From Candidatus Nitrotoga sp. LAW (GTDB taxonomy: Bacteria; Pseudomonadota; Gammaproteobacteria; Burkholderiales; Gallionellaceae): a stretch of DNA of 57,832 nt. How positions within the stretch are numbered: position 1 is the stretch's first letter; every line of letters starts with the position of its first letter. The stretch covers positions 1-57,832 of the forward strand of contig QFXI01000030.1 of assembly GCA_003402315.1 (NCBI GenBank). Reading direction: 5' to 3'. Of the stretch, positions 17,446-26,514 are shown in pieces. The translations under genes were made by a program, and so were the position numbers. The notes below the pieces were generated by a model that was given only the letters and a program-made list of their open reading frames with translations, ran no database searches and had not been told where the DNA came from.

Positions 17446-18254
17446 GGCGCACTTCCCAGTTCGTCTCCCATTTCCTTGGCGCGCTTGGCTGCGGCCTGCA
17501 CCGCCGTAACAATATGTTGCTTAACCGAATTGGCCTCCATGCTGAGCAGGGCGCACTCGGTCGTACCATTTTTGGAAGTAACGCGTGTTCGCAGCACGCC
17601 CACATCATCGCTACTGACATTGGCAAGTTTGACTGCACCGCTGAAAGTATTGATTGCCAAATAGCGCGCTGTTTCAGCATCGAAGCCAAGTTCGCTGGCC
17701 GCCTGTTGCAGCGCCTCGATAAAATAAAACACATAGGCGGGGCCGCTGCCAGACACCGCAGTAACCGCGTCCATCATTACTTCGTCTTTTAGCCATATCG
17801 TGCTGCCCACCGCACCGAGTATGGTTTGTGCTGTGTCGCACTGCACCTTACTTACCGCTGGTAACGCATACAAGCCAGTAATGCCGCTCTGAATTAAAGC
17901 AGGCGTATTTGGCATGGCGCGCACAATGTTTTGCGAATCCAGCCATTGCGCCAGATCAGCGGAGCGAATACCGGCTGCTATCGAGATAAGCAATTGCCCA
18001 GTCAACAATGGAGCCAGGCTTATTGCGACCCCGTGCAACTGCTGCGGCTTAACCGCTAATACAATAACATCACTGCCCGCCACTCCCACTTCTAGTTCGG
18101 CTACCGCTTGTACCCCAAATTCATTGTATAACTTGTCATGGTGGCTGACATTGATTTCCACTACGCTTATCTGCGCGGCAACAAAGTCCTGCTTAAGCAA
18201 GCCGCCAATGAGTGCGGTCGCCATGTTGCCGCCTCCGATAAAACAAACTTTCAT
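17439..18254 (-). CDS. proC: Pyrroline-5-carboxylate reductase
   Basis: ProC reduces pyrroline-5-carboxylate to proline with NAD(P)H. The 271-residue product has the N-terminal Rossmann motif GGGNMATALIGGLL, the NAD-proximal MPNTPALI, and the C-terminal dimer and substrate segment AVSGSGPAYVFYFIEAL followed by VTSKNGTTE. It overlaps yggS upstream (ATGA at 18251-18254) and yggT downstream. The yggS-proC-yggT order opposite pilT is common in beta- and gammaproteobacteria. Confidence 0.96.
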   Translation of the reverse strand: MKVCFIGGGNMATALIGGLLKQDFVAAQISVVEINVSHHDKLYNEFGVQAVAELEVGVAGSDVIVLAVKPQQLHGVAISLAPLLTGQLLISIAAGIRSADLAQWLDSQNIVRAMPNTPALIQSGITGLYALPAVSKVQCDTAQTILGAVGSTIWLKDEVMMDAVTAVSGSGPAYVFYFIEALQQAASELGFDAETARYLAINTFSGAVKLANVSSDDVGVLRTRVTSKNGTTECALLSMEANSVKQHIVTAVQAAAKRAKEMGDELGSAPC

Positions 18255-18949
18255 TGATTTCCTCCATAGTTTCTTTCGCCAAAGATTGCCGTCCCGACGC
18301 GCACGATAGTAGCCCCTTCCAGTATTGCCGCACTGAAATCATGCGACATCCCCATCGATAACGTATCCAGTGCTAATCCTTGTATGTTGATCTGCTGCAT
18401 AAGCTCACGCAGTTTTAAAAATGGTATGCGTTGTGCTTCCAATCCTTCAACAGGTGCAGGAATGGCCATCAGCCCACGCAACTTAAGTTGTGGCAAACTC
18501 GCCACAGCCTGCGCCAACTCCACTAATCCGCTAGGCGCTACGCCGCTCTTGCTGTCTTCTCCGCTCACATTAACCTGTATACATATATTTAGTGGCGGCA
18601 AACTGGCTGGCCGCTGCGCTGACAAACGCTCAGCGATTTTTAGCCTATCAACACTGTGTGCCCATGCGAAATGCGTTGCAATGGCCCGCGTTTTATTACT
18701 CTGTACCGGCCCGATGAAATGCCACTCCAGCGGCAAGTCACGTAGTAGCCCAATTTTATCCAAGGCTTCCTGAATATAACTTTCACCGAAAGCGCATTGC
18801 CCGGCCTGGTATGCTTCACGCACTGCAACAGCAGAAAATCCCTTGCTCACCGCCAGCAGCTTAATACTTTCCTTGCGCCGATGAGCCATGCACACAGCCT
18901 GTGTAATGGCGTGATTGATAGCTTGCAAGTTGGAAGTAATCGCGGTCAT
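18251..18949 (-). CDS. yggS: YggS family pyridoxal-phosphate homeostasis protein
   Basis: YggS/PLPBP binds pyridoxal phosphate without a known enzymatic reaction and buffers PLP and amino-acid pools. The 232-residue product shows the PLP-lysine segment KLLAVSKGFSA, the helix GQCAFGESYIQEALDK, WHFIGPVQSNK, IQVNVSGEDSKSG and LSMGMSHDFSAAILEGATIVRVGTAIFG, split here only in description. It is the first gene of the minus-strand block, and its upstream region is shared with pilT on the other strand. Confidence 0.95.
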   Translation of the reverse strand: MTAITSNLQAINHAITQAVCMAHRRKESIKLLAVSKGFSAVAVREAYQAGQCAFGESYIQEALDKIGLLRDLPLEWHFIGPVQSNKTRAIATHFAWAHSVDRLKIAERLSAQRPASLPPLNICIQVNVSGEDSKSGVAPSGLVELAQAVASLPQLKLRGLMAIPAPVEGLEAQRIPFLKLRELMQQINIQGLALDTLSMGMSHDFSAAILEGATIVRVGTAIFGERNYGGNQ

Positions 18950-19111
18950 AATTAACCAGTCGTCAAACTGAATGCTTCATTAAATTTGTGTGATTGCACA
19001 GTATCTTATCTGATAGGCATCAATGTGAAGGTGCGGTAAAGACGTCATTAGTCGCGCCCCTGGCTTATTTTCATGCGATAGTTCAGTTCTGCGAATTAAC
19101 TAGGATTATAT

Positions 19112-20155
19112 ATGGACATTACCGAACTGCTTGCTTTTGGTGTCAAAAACAAGGCTTCCGATCTGCACCTGTCTGCTGGGTTGCCACCGATGATTCGTGT
19201 GCATGGCGACATACGCAAGATCAACCTACCGGCGATGCTGCACACGGAGGTGCACGCCATGGTGTATGACATTATGAACGATGGGCAGCGCAAAATTTAT
19301 GAAGAAAATAAAGAAATCGATTTTTCTTTTGAGATCCCGGGGCTCGCACGTTTCCGCGTAAATGCCTTTGTCCATCAGCGCGGGGCGGGCGCGGTGATGC
19401 GTACCATTCCATCCAAAATATTGACCTTGGCAGACCTCAACGCTCCAAAAATTCTGGAGTCTATTGCCGATTATCCGCGCGGCATGGTGTTAGTGACTGG
19501 TCCAACCGGATCGGGAAAGTCCACCACGTTGGCAGCGATGGTTAATCATCGCAACGAACATGAAATGGGGCACATCCTGACCGTGGAGGATCCGATTGAA
19601 TTTGTACACGAAAGTAAAAAATGTTTAGTCAATCAGCGCGAAGTGGGCGCGCATACTCTTTCATTTCAAAATGCTTTACGTAGCGCATTGCGCGAAGATC
19701 CAGACATTATCCTGGTAGGTGAAATGCGCGACTTGGAGACTATACGCCTGGCCATGTCTGCGGCTGAAACTGGTCATTTGGTATTCGGAACATTACACAC
19801 CAGCTCTGCGGCCAAGACTATCGACCGCATCATTGACGTTTTCCCCGCTGACGAAAAGGAAATGGTGCGCGCGATGCTGTCAGAATCACTGCGGGCAGTT
19901 ATTTCCCAAACCCTGCTTAAAACCAAAGATGGTGCCGGACGTGTGGCAGCCCATGAAATTATGATTTGCACCCCAGCCATCCGTAACTTAATCCGCGAAG
20001 CCAAAGTGCCGCAAATGTATTCCTCTATCCAGACTGGCGGTGCTCTTGGAATGCAGACACTAGACCAATGCCTGCAAGATCTGGTCAAGCGCAACGTTGT
20101 ATCATCTGCAGAAGCACGCACCAAGGCAGCTAACAAGGATACATTTGTCGGTTAA
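19112..20155 (+). CDS. pilT: Type IV pilus retraction ATPase PilT
   Basis: PilT is the hexameric cytosolic ATPase that powers pilus retraction for twitching, surface sensing and DNA uptake. The 347-residue product has the N-terminal MDITELLAFGVKNKASDLHL, Walker A GPTGSGKST (about 130-138), the Asp box EDPIEFVH, Walker B IILVGEMRDLETIRLA, and the His box GHLVFGTLHTSSAAKTIDRI. The C-terminal AIRNLIRE matches the PilT AIRNLIRE motif exactly. pilU follows after 24 bases. No pilin or assembly genes are in this window. Confidence 0.97.
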   Translation: MDITELLAFGVKNKASDLHLSAGLPPMIRVHGDIRKINLPAMLHTEVHAMVYDIMNDGQRKIYEENKEIDFSFEIPGLARFRVNAFVHQRGAGAVMRTIPSKILTLADLNAPKILESIADYPRGMVLVTGPTGSGKSTTLAAMVNHRNEHEMGHILTVEDPIEFVHESKKCLVNQREVGAHTLSFQNALRSALREDPDIILVGEMRDLETIRLAMSAAETGHLVFGTLHTSSAAKTIDRIIDVFPADEKEMVRAMLSESLRAVISQTLLKTKDGAGRVAAHEIMICTPAIRNLIREAKVPQMYSSIQTGGALGMQTLDQCLQDLVKRNVVSSAEARTKAANKDTFVG

Positions 20156-20179
20156 TCAGCGGTTTATCTGGAGTTCATC

Positions 20180-21316
20180 ATGGAAAGAGATCAGGCTACC
20201 GAGCTAATGCACAACCTGTTACGGGGGATGATTACCCAGAAGGCATCTGACCTATTTATTACAGCCGGATTCCCGCCCGCATTCAAGGTGGATGGCAAAA
20301 TGACCCCCGTTTCACAGCAAGTGCTAACGCCGCAACACACCATGGAATTAGCGAACAGCATCATGAACGACCGCCAAGCCGCTGAATTTGAAGCTTCACA
20401 CGAATGTAATTTTGCGATCAGTCCGGCTGGCATTGGCCGCTTCCGCGTTAATGTGTTTATGCAACAGCAGCGTATAGGCATGGTGTTGCGCACCATCACC
20501 ACCAAGATTCCCGATCTCACTCAAATGGGGATGCCAGAAGTACTAAAGGATGTGGCAATGACTAAACGCGGATTGGTCATTTTGGTTGGTGGCACTGGCA
20601 GCGGCAAATCTACAACATTGGCAGCTATGCTTGGTTACCGTAACCAGAATTCTTACGGCCACATCATCACCATCGAAGATCCTGTTGAATTTGTGCATGA
20701 GCACATCAACTGCCTCGTCACTCACCGTGAGGTTGGTGTAGACACAAATTCCTGGCAAGTTGCATTGAAGAACACGTTGCGCCAAGCGCCAGATGTCATT
20801 TTTATCGGTGAGATACGCGACCATGAAACCATGGAATATGCTGTGACATTTGCCGAGACCGGCCACTTATGCATGGCTACCCTGCACGCCAACAGTGCGA
20901 ATCAGGCGCTGGATCGCATCATCAACTTCTTCCCGGAAGAGCGCCGCGAGCAATTGTTGATGGATTTGTCTCTCAATATCAAGGCGCTTATTTCACAGCG
21001 CCTCATCCCGCGTGTGGATGGGGTAGGCCGTTCAGTGGCCATGGAAATCATGCTCAACTCACCGCTCATTTCTGATTTAATTTTCAAGGGTGAGGTGCTT
21101 GCAATCAAGGGAGTAATGTCCAAGTCACGCGAACTTGGAATGCAAACCTTCGATCAAGCGTTGTTCGATCTGCACGAAGCCAATCTGATCAGCTATGCAG
21201 AAGCGCTAAAGAATGCTGACTCAGTCAACGATCTACGCCTGCGTTTCAAGCTGGAAAGTCAAAGTTCCAAGGATATAGACATAATGGCGGGACTGGATCA
21301 CTTACAGATGACTTAG
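20180..21316 (+). CDS. pilU: Type IV pilus ATPase PilU
   Basis: PilU is the PilT paralogue that assists forceful retraction and depends on PilT. The 378-residue product has Walker A GGTGSGKST (about 140-148), the Asp box EDPVEFVHEH, Walker B VIFIGEIRDHETM, and the His box GHLCMATLHANSANQALDRI. The C terminus is longer than in PilT and ends with LRFKLESQ and a short acidic tail, as usual for PilU. A ribosome site (GGAG at about 20170) precedes ATG 20180. It forms an operon with pilT. Confidence 0.96.
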   Translation: MERDQATELMHNLLRGMITQKASDLFITAGFPPAFKVDGKMTPVSQQVLTPQHTMELANSIMNDRQAAEFEASHECNFAISPAGIGRFRVNVFMQQQRIGMVLRTITTKIPDLTQMGMPEVLKDVAMTKRGLVILVGGTGSGKSTTLAAMLGYRNQNSYGHIITIEDPVEFVHEHINCLVTHREVGVDTNSWQVALKNTLRQAPDVIFIGEIRDHETMEYAVTFAETGHLCMATLHANSANQALDRIINFFPEERREQLLMDLSLNIKALISQRLIPRVDGVGRSVAMEIMLNSPLISDLIFKGEVLAIKGVMSKSRELGMQTFDQALFDLHEANLISYAEALKNADSVNDLRLRFKLESQSSKDIDIMAGLDHLQMT

Positions 21317-21541
21317 CCAACCTGGATCCCCAGAGATTCCAGATTATTAATATTGGGAAGGTATGATCCCGCATAAATATCTTTACCGGGAACAGTTATA
21401 AAACCAAAATCAATCGCTGTAAGTACAAACCCATCAATGAGAGGCTGTATTTCCCCTGAAATTTAATTTTGTACACTGGCTGAGGTATTACCGGCGGCTT
21501 ATGCACCGATAATGTGGCGTGCGTAATTGTACCCTGACAAA

Positions 21542-22252
21542 TTACTCCAGAACTTCGCGCTCGATTTCTTCTACGGTGACATGGCGCACATCTTTGCCCT
21601 TTACCATATAAACCACATATTCAGACATATTCTTGGCATGGTCACCGATACGCTCAATGGCCTTGGCGATAAACAGAATTTCCAGCGCAGTAGAGATGGT
21701 GCGCGGGTCTTCCATCATGAAGGTGATGAGGTAACGCATGATGGTACGGAATTCCTCATCAACCAATTCATCCTGACGGACCACTTGAGCCGCATAGGCA
21801 ATATCAAGACGAGCAAAGGCATCCAACGATTTACGTAACATGTCCAGAGCCATTTCAGCGGCATGCTTAATCTCTGTATAGCGTGGCAGGATAATACTTT
21901 TCCTCTGCGACAGCAGTTTACCCATGCGTGCTATTTTTTCCGCCTCATCCCCGATACGTTCAAGATCCGTAATAGTCTTGATTACCGTCATTACCATGCG
22001 CAAATCACCTGCGGCAGGCTGGCGGCGGGCAATAATCTGATTACAGCTTTCGTCGATCTCTACCTCCATCGCGTTAACGCGATGGTCATCATTGATAATG
22101 CTGTTCATCAACGACACATCACCACTAACCAGCGCCTCAATAGAAAGCCGGATTTGACTCTCCACCAGCCCACCCATTTGTAATACTCGTGCACGCACCG
22201 CTTCCAGTTCGGCATCAAATTGCTTAGAGGTATGTTCAGTGGAGACCATCAT
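21542..22252 (-). CDS. phoU: Phosphate signalling complex protein PhoU
   Basis: PhoU is a cytosolic helical protein that restrains PhoR/PhoB signalling and phosphate uptake by Pst when phosphate is plentiful. The 236-residue product contains two PhoU three-helix units, each with its metal-binding signature: ERIGDEAEKIAR (around 95-106) and ERIGDHAKNMSEYVV (around 196-210). The first Met pair (MM) leaves the exact start open by one codon. No pst or phoBR genes are in this window, so phoU stands apart from its usual partners. rpiA lies upstream on the same strand after 65 bases. Confidence 0.95.
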   Translation of the reverse strand: MMVSTEHTSKQFDAELEAVRARVLQMGGLVESQIRLSIEALVSGDVSLMNSIINDDHRVNAMEVEIDESCNQIIARRQPAAGDLRMVMTVIKTITDLERIGDEAEKIARMGKLLSQRKSIILPRYTEIKHAAEMALDMLRKSLDAFARLDIAYAAQVVRQDELVDEEFRTIMRYLITFMMEDPRTISTALEILFIAKAIERIGDHAKNMSEYVVYMVKGKDVRHVTVEEIEREVLE

Positions 22253-22317
22253 TCAGATCCTTTTAGGGATAAAGGTTAGGTGATACTACTCGCGTACTGT
22301 GACAGCAGTATTACACA

Positions 22318-22977
22318 CTAAGCAGTAAAGGTTTGCACCCCACTTGCGGTTCCCAGCAACAACACATCCGCCCCACGACGCGCAAACAGGCCATTGGTAA
22401 CCACGCCCGTAATATTATTTAACGTAGTTTCCAACTCCACCGGATTCAGTATTTTTAGACCAGATACATCAATAATGAGGTTACCGTTGTCAGTAACAAA
22501 TCCCGCACGCAATTTTGGCTGGCCACCCAACAGCACCATCTGGCGCGCCACATAACTACTAGCCATAGGAATCACTTCCAGCGGCAATGGAAAGCTCCCG
22601 AGAACATCCACGAGCTTACTGGAGTCACATAAACAAACAAATTTTTTGCTTGCGGCAGCTACTATTTTTTCGCGCGTCAATGCGCCGCCACCGCCTTTAA
22701 TCATGTGCAAATGACGCGTAACCTCGTCTGCCCCATCTACATAAATAGATAAGCTACCCACATCATTTAGCGAAACCACCTGGATGCCATGCTCTTTTAA
22801 GCGCTGCGCTGAAGCTTCGGAGCTAGCCACCGCACCGCATATTTTTTTCTTGATCTTTCCCAGCTCATCTATAAAGAAATTAGCCGTCGAGCCGGTACCT
22901 ACTCCCACGATGCAATTCGCCGGGACATGCGCTATTGCGGCTTGTGCCACCGCAAGCTTTAACTCATTTTGCGTCAT
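22318..22977 (-). CDS. rpiA: Ribose-5-phosphate isomerase A
   Basis: RpiA interconverts ribose 5-phosphate and ribulose 5-phosphate in the pentose phosphate or Calvin cycle. The 219-residue product has the phosphate loop [33 protein letters not shown] with the catalytic Asp, [14 protein letters not shown], and the C-terminal [19 protein letters not shown]. It starts at ATG 22977 with no close ribosome site that I can name. It lies upstream of phoU on the same strand. A probable D-ribulose kinase that would make its substrate lies about 28 kb away at 50.3 kb. Confidence 0.96.
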   Translation of the reverse strand: MTQNELKLAVAQAAIAHVPANCIVGVGTGSTANFFIDELGKIKKKICGAVASSEASAQRLKEHGIQVVSLNDVGSLSIYVDGADEVTRHLHMIKGGGGALTREKIVAAASKKFVCLCDSSKLVDVLGSFPLPLEVIPMASSYVARQMVLLGGQPKLRAGFVTDNGNLIIDVSGLKILNPVELETTLNNITGVVTNGLFARRGADVLLLGTASGVQTFTA

Positions 22978-23224
22978 GGTTATGCTGCCTCAATTTAACA
23001 AATACTGTTTACCCCCCCAGATTATTGCAGGAATTAACACTTTTAGAAACACTTGGTACCTTTCGTATTATGATATCTCCAGAAAGTTACCGTGCGGTCT
23101 TGCCAAGCAAACTGTCACCATCAAAATAGTAACCTTGCCTACTGTAACGATACATTTGCCGAAGCAAAGTTAACTTTAGCCATACATTTGAATGTGCTTT
23201 GCGGAACGAACAACATTTTCAAAG

Positions 23225-23782
23225 ATGCCAGAACATAACGAAAACACTATTCCATTACAAAACCTGGGTATCCCATCGCCTTGGGTTTGCCGCTATGCCC
23301 AATTGATTCGCAACGGTGGACAAGTGCTCGATTTAGCTTGTGGTAACGGACGCCATGCGCGCTGGCTTGCGGCCAACCATTGGCAAGTCAATGCCGTAGA
23401 TCGTGATGTGGCGGCTCTTGCCGGGCTACAGCAACTGCCTAATATATCAACCACAGTTGCAGACTTGGAGAATGATATTTGGCCATATTCTGGCCATCGC
23501 TTTCATGGCATAGTCGTCAGCCGTTATTTACACAGGCCACTATTACCCCGATTGATTGAGTCGTTGCATGCTGGTGGGGTGCTCATTTATGAAACATTCA
23601 TGGATGGTAATGAGCGTTTCGGGCGACCCAAAAATCCAGATTTCTTGCTACGCCCTAACGAATTATTGGAAGTTTTTTTCCCGCATCTGACAGTAATTGC
23701 CTATCAACAAGGTGAGTTTCAAGAGCCGAATCCCGCCATCATGCAGCGTATTTGCGCAGTGTCTAAAAGGCGCGACGGCTAA
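23225..23782 (+). CDS. Class I SAM-dependent methyltransferase
   Basis: The product, about 185 residues, has motif I VLDLACGNGRHARWLA, an acidic end of strand 2 (NAVDRD), and later motifs VVSRYLHRPLLP and GGVLIYETFMDGNERFGRP. It resembles small proteobacterial methyltransferases often annotated as TehB-like or as class I SAM-dependent; the substrate is unknown. ATG 23225 gives the compact N terminus expected before SPWV; an in-frame ATG at 23192 would add 11 residues. Neither start has a clear ribosome site. The gene is divergent from rpiA. Confidence 0.82.
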   Translation: MPEHNENTIPLQNLGIPSPWVCRYAQLIRNGGQVLDLACGNGRHARWLAANHWQVNAVDRDVAALAGLQQLPNISTTVADLENDIWPYSGHRFHGIVVSRYLHRPLLPRLIESLHAGGVLIYETFMDGNERFGRPKNPDFLLRPNELLEVFFPHLTVIAYQQGEFQEPNPAIMQRICAVSKRRDG

Positions 23783-23987
23783 TTCGGGAACTAAATATTA
23801 TGGACTCGGCACTTCAATATTGAGCTCATTTGATAATGCCTTATCGGATTATGCACGGTACGACAAGGCCATGAGGACACTCTCATTAACACAGCCCCTA
23901 GCCGAAAGGCGCGGCCTAGCGTGTGCATAGTTATATTGATACGCTCCTGGGCACCTTGAAACCCCCTTCTCATATTTGGAGATAACC

Positions 23988-24635
23988 ATGCAAGAGCTAC
24001 AAGAAGTTTGGATCGCATTTAAACTCGGCGGAATAATTATTCTGCCATTGTCTTTACTCGGAATAATCACTTTAGCCATTATGCTTGAGAAGGCATTTCT
24101 TTATGGGCGTTTTGCACGTCTTTCATATGACTTGCTAAACCTTGTTGAAACTTATGGGTTCGCATGGGCAGACCTGGAAAAGATACTTTCCGGGTTGAAT
24201 GAGCGCCACTATTACAAGCGATTCTTTGAGGTAGTGATCGCGAACCGGCATCGGCCTTCATGGTGGACTGAATCCCGTGCAGCGGATGAAGCCCAGTTGA
24301 TTGAAACATCCCTTGCGCGCAGGTTGTGGGTGTTAGAAACGATCGTCACGGCTGCGCCTTTGCTCGGGCTGATGGGAACAATTGTTGGAATGATGCATGC
24401 CTTCCAGATAATTGGTGGCAGCGGTGTCGTCAACCCTACGGGGGTGACAGGAGGCGTCGCTCAGGCACTTATTGCAACTGCAGTCGGCTTATTAATCGCG
24501 CTGATCGCCTTATTTGGATTTAATTATTTTTCTCGTCTGCAAGCACAAACGATGGATGAAATGGAGCGCCTTGGTACACGTCTAATTGACCACATCCGTT
24601 TAGATCAACAGGGTAATACCCATGAAACTGCGTAA
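23988..24635 (+). CDS. exbB: ExbB/TolQ/MotA-family proton channel subunit
   Basis: ExbB-type proteins form the pentameric proton channel that powers outer-membrane transport or other envelope work. The 215-residue product has a membrane segment at about 14-35, a cytosolic loop, and two C-terminal membrane segments (about 110-135 and 155-180) with TAAPLLGLMGTIVGMMHAF and the following ATAVGLLIALIALFGFNY, the conserved proton-path region. I chose ATG 23988 because GGAGA at 23978-23982 precedes it; a TTG at 23976 overlaps that site. It overlaps exbD by 14 bases. It heads a three-gene set whose third member is not a normal TonB. Confidence 0.92.
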   Translation: MQELQEVWIAFKLGGIIILPLSLLGIITLAIMLEKAFLYGRFARLSYDLLNLVETYGFAWADLEKILSGLNERHYYKRFFEVVIANRHRPSWWTESRAADEAQLIETSLARRLWVLETIVTAAPLLGLMGTIVGMMHAFQIIGGSGVVNPTGVTGGVAQALIATAVGLLIALIALFGFNYFSRLQAQTMDEMERLGTRLIDHIRLDQQGNTHETA

Positions 24636-25023
24636 ATCCAGAACATATCGCAAGGGACGCATCGAGATCATTCCAATGATCGATGTGATGTTTTTCTTGC
24701 TGGTGACATTCATGCTCTCTTCATTGTCGATGCAGAATCTTGATTCCCTGCAGGTGAATTTGCCTCAAGGGGAAGCTGAAAAGCTCAAAGCTGACGCGCC
24801 GGTTACGCTGACGCTTACTGGTGATAGCCAAATCTTTATCAATCGTATTCCCGTAACACTGGAAACCTTGGCCACTACACTCAAGCCACTGTTACACACC
24901 TCACAACAAAGCTTGGTAGTATCAGCGGACAACGAAGCGCCGCAAGGACTGGTAGTGCAGGCGATGTTACAGGCTCGATCCGCCGGCGCCCAACATTTTT
25001 TGATTGCGGTAAAACATAAATGA
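24622..25023 (+). CDS. exbD: ExbD/TolR-family protein
   Basis: The 133-residue product has a short basic N terminus, a single membrane helix with the essential Asp (IIPMIDVMFFLLVTFML, Asp at about residue 21), and a periplasmic ExbD domain ending VQAMLQARSAGAQHFLIAV. It pairs with the upstream ExbB; the genes overlap. Whether the pair serves TonB-type transport, Tol-type envelope work or something else cannot be told from these two proteins. The gene ends 10 bases before the start of the proline-rich third gene. Confidence 0.93.
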   Translation: MKLRKSRTYRKGRIEIIPMIDVMFFLLVTFMLSSLSMQNLDSLQVNLPQGEAEKLKADAPVTLTLTGDSQIFINRIPVTLETLATTLKPLLHTSQQSLVVSADNEAPQGLVVQAMLQARSAGAQHFLIAVKHK

Positions 25024-25033
25024 CGTGGTAAGT

Positions 25034-25924
25034 ATGCCCGAATCAAGATCGAAGGAGATTCGATTCTGGTGGCCAATACCACTGGCGGCCATTATTTGGC
25101 TAGTCATCATTTGGGAATTTGGATATTTCCTGAAATCTCCCAAGGAAGAGATTATTTCTGCGCCGCCAATTGATGCACGCTTTGTAGAGTTGCCTGAAAC
25201 AAAACCAGAACAAGAATCCTCATCCCTAAAATCAAGTCCTCAGAATCAACCCGAACCGGAACCTAAACTTGAGCCTAAACCCAAACTTGAGTCCGAGCCG
25301 AAACATGAACCGCCACCTGCGCCTCAACCTCGGGCCATCGAGACGGAAAAACCGATTAAGCCTTTACCGGAAAAAACAGTCACACAAACTGAAGTTCCGT
25401 TAGCCCCCCCCCCAGTTCCACATTCAGCGCCTCCTACGGATTTGGCAAGCTATATTAATGCCGCCAGAACACGCCGTCAGGCAGCCGAGATTTCTGATGA
25501 ACGCGAAAATACAGAAACCCTGTCTAACCCGCGCCAGCTTTCGGCTGACGAAAAAAGGATGGCTAACATCAGACGCAACCTCCAGCCAGAAGGTACGAGC
25601 GGTGTGTTTCAAATTATCAGCATGGGCAGCCGAACCGCCCGATTTTCATTTCGAGGCTGGACAACGGACTATAACAACTCTCGGCGCGAAGTAATCGATG
25701 TCGATGCCGGGTTAAATGGTGATGTGGAGCGCGCAATTATTCGCAGGATGATCGAACTAATTCGCAGACATTACAAAGGAAATTTTAATTGGGAATCGCA
25801 CCGCCTCAACCGCGAGGTCATCCTGTCTGCCCGCATGGAAGATAATGAGGGGCTTGAAGATTTTTTGATGCTTGAGTTTTTTGGCACAAACTCTGGATTT
25901 CAGCGAAGTCCACTACTGCGTTAA
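25034..25924 (+). CDS. Proline-rich TonB-like periplasmic protein with a non-TonB C terminus
   Basis: The 296-residue product has one N-terminal membrane helix (about 11-31, PIPLAAIIWLVIIW), then a Pro/Glu/Lys-rich spacer of about 90 residues (PEPEPKLEPKPK repeats), as in TonB. The rest (about 170-296) is not a TonB C-terminal domain: no YP.....G motif is visible. It has instead MGSRTARFSFRGWTTDYNN, REVIDVDAG, RRMIELIRRHYKGNFNWESH and EDNEGLEDFLMLEFF. I recall similar proteins beside ExbB/ExbD in other betaproteobacteria, without known function. It likely spans the periplasm and couples the ExbB/ExbD motor to an unknown partner. ATG 25034 is preferred over GTG 25025. Confidence 0.8.
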   Translation: MPESRSKEIRFWWPIPLAAIIWLVIIWEFGYFLKSPKEEIISAPPIDARFVELPETKPEQESSSLKSSPQNQPEPEPKLEPKPKLESEPKHEPPPAPQPRAIETEKPIKPLPEKTVTQTEVPLAPPPVPHSAPPTDLASYINAARTRRQAAEISDERENTETLSNPRQLSADEKRMANIRRNLQPEGTSGVFQIISMGSRTARFSFRGWTTDYNNSRREVIDVDAGLNGDVERAIIRRMIELIRRHYKGNFNWESHRLNREVILSARMEDNEGLEDFLMLEFFGTNSGFQRSPLLR

Positions 25925-26514
25925 GGGAATTTCACGCGTTTAGTACCATCCCAAATTCGAATACTCACAACTATGTAGAAAGCTTTCTAACAACCCAGAT
26001 CCTCTAGGAAGTACAAGCTTATAAAAACTCGACCATATTTAGCCTCTGCCTAAAGAGGCTTCCCAAGGTTCAGCTAAAAAATTGAAGTCTAGGCTTTCTA
26101 TAGCCATGTCATAAATTACCCAAAATTGTATGCCTTATGGACATTTAACAAGGCGGTTCCAACAAGCAATTCAACTTAAGCTTTATAAAAAGCTCTGTAT
26201 TCAACACATTGATATTTACATTGCAATAAATGCATACAATCGTGTACTCTCACACATGATTTGTAGTGCGGATGCTAATTTAAGCACTCTCAAATAACTT
26301 GTTATTCCTAACAGAAAAATTCAATTTAAACATTCGACTATATCGAATACAACCAAATATTTTTTATCCTGAGGACACAGCAGGTCACGTAAACATAATA
26401 TTGTCGCCTACCCACAGGCTAGCTTAGCTATACACTGCTGTATAATTTAGGCGTTAAGTATTGAAACCATGACTATTAACTACTATCATATCTTAAATAT
26501 ATTGGCCTAATGCC
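25925..26514. other. AT-rich intergenic region of about 590 bases before moaA
   Basis: I find no gene here. A hairpin AGCCTCT...AGAGGCT at 26041-26060 lies about 120 bases after the TonB-like gene and has no U-tract. A perfect TATAAT hexamer occurs at 26441-26446 (within CTGCTGTATAATTT), about 70 bases before moaA, without a convincing -35 element. I looked for the molybdenum-cofactor riboswitch that precedes moaA in some bacteria and do not see its conserved core. Confidence 0.4.

Noticed and set aside
26041-26060. Hairpin AGCCTCT/AGAGGCT as terminator of the ExbB operon
   Set aside because: It lies 117 bases past the last stop and lacks a T-run, so I mention it only within the gap entry.
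26300-26514. Molybdenum-cofactor riboswitch upstream of moaA
   Set aside because: I looked for the conserved GC-rich core and did not find it; the leader is AT-rich throughout.
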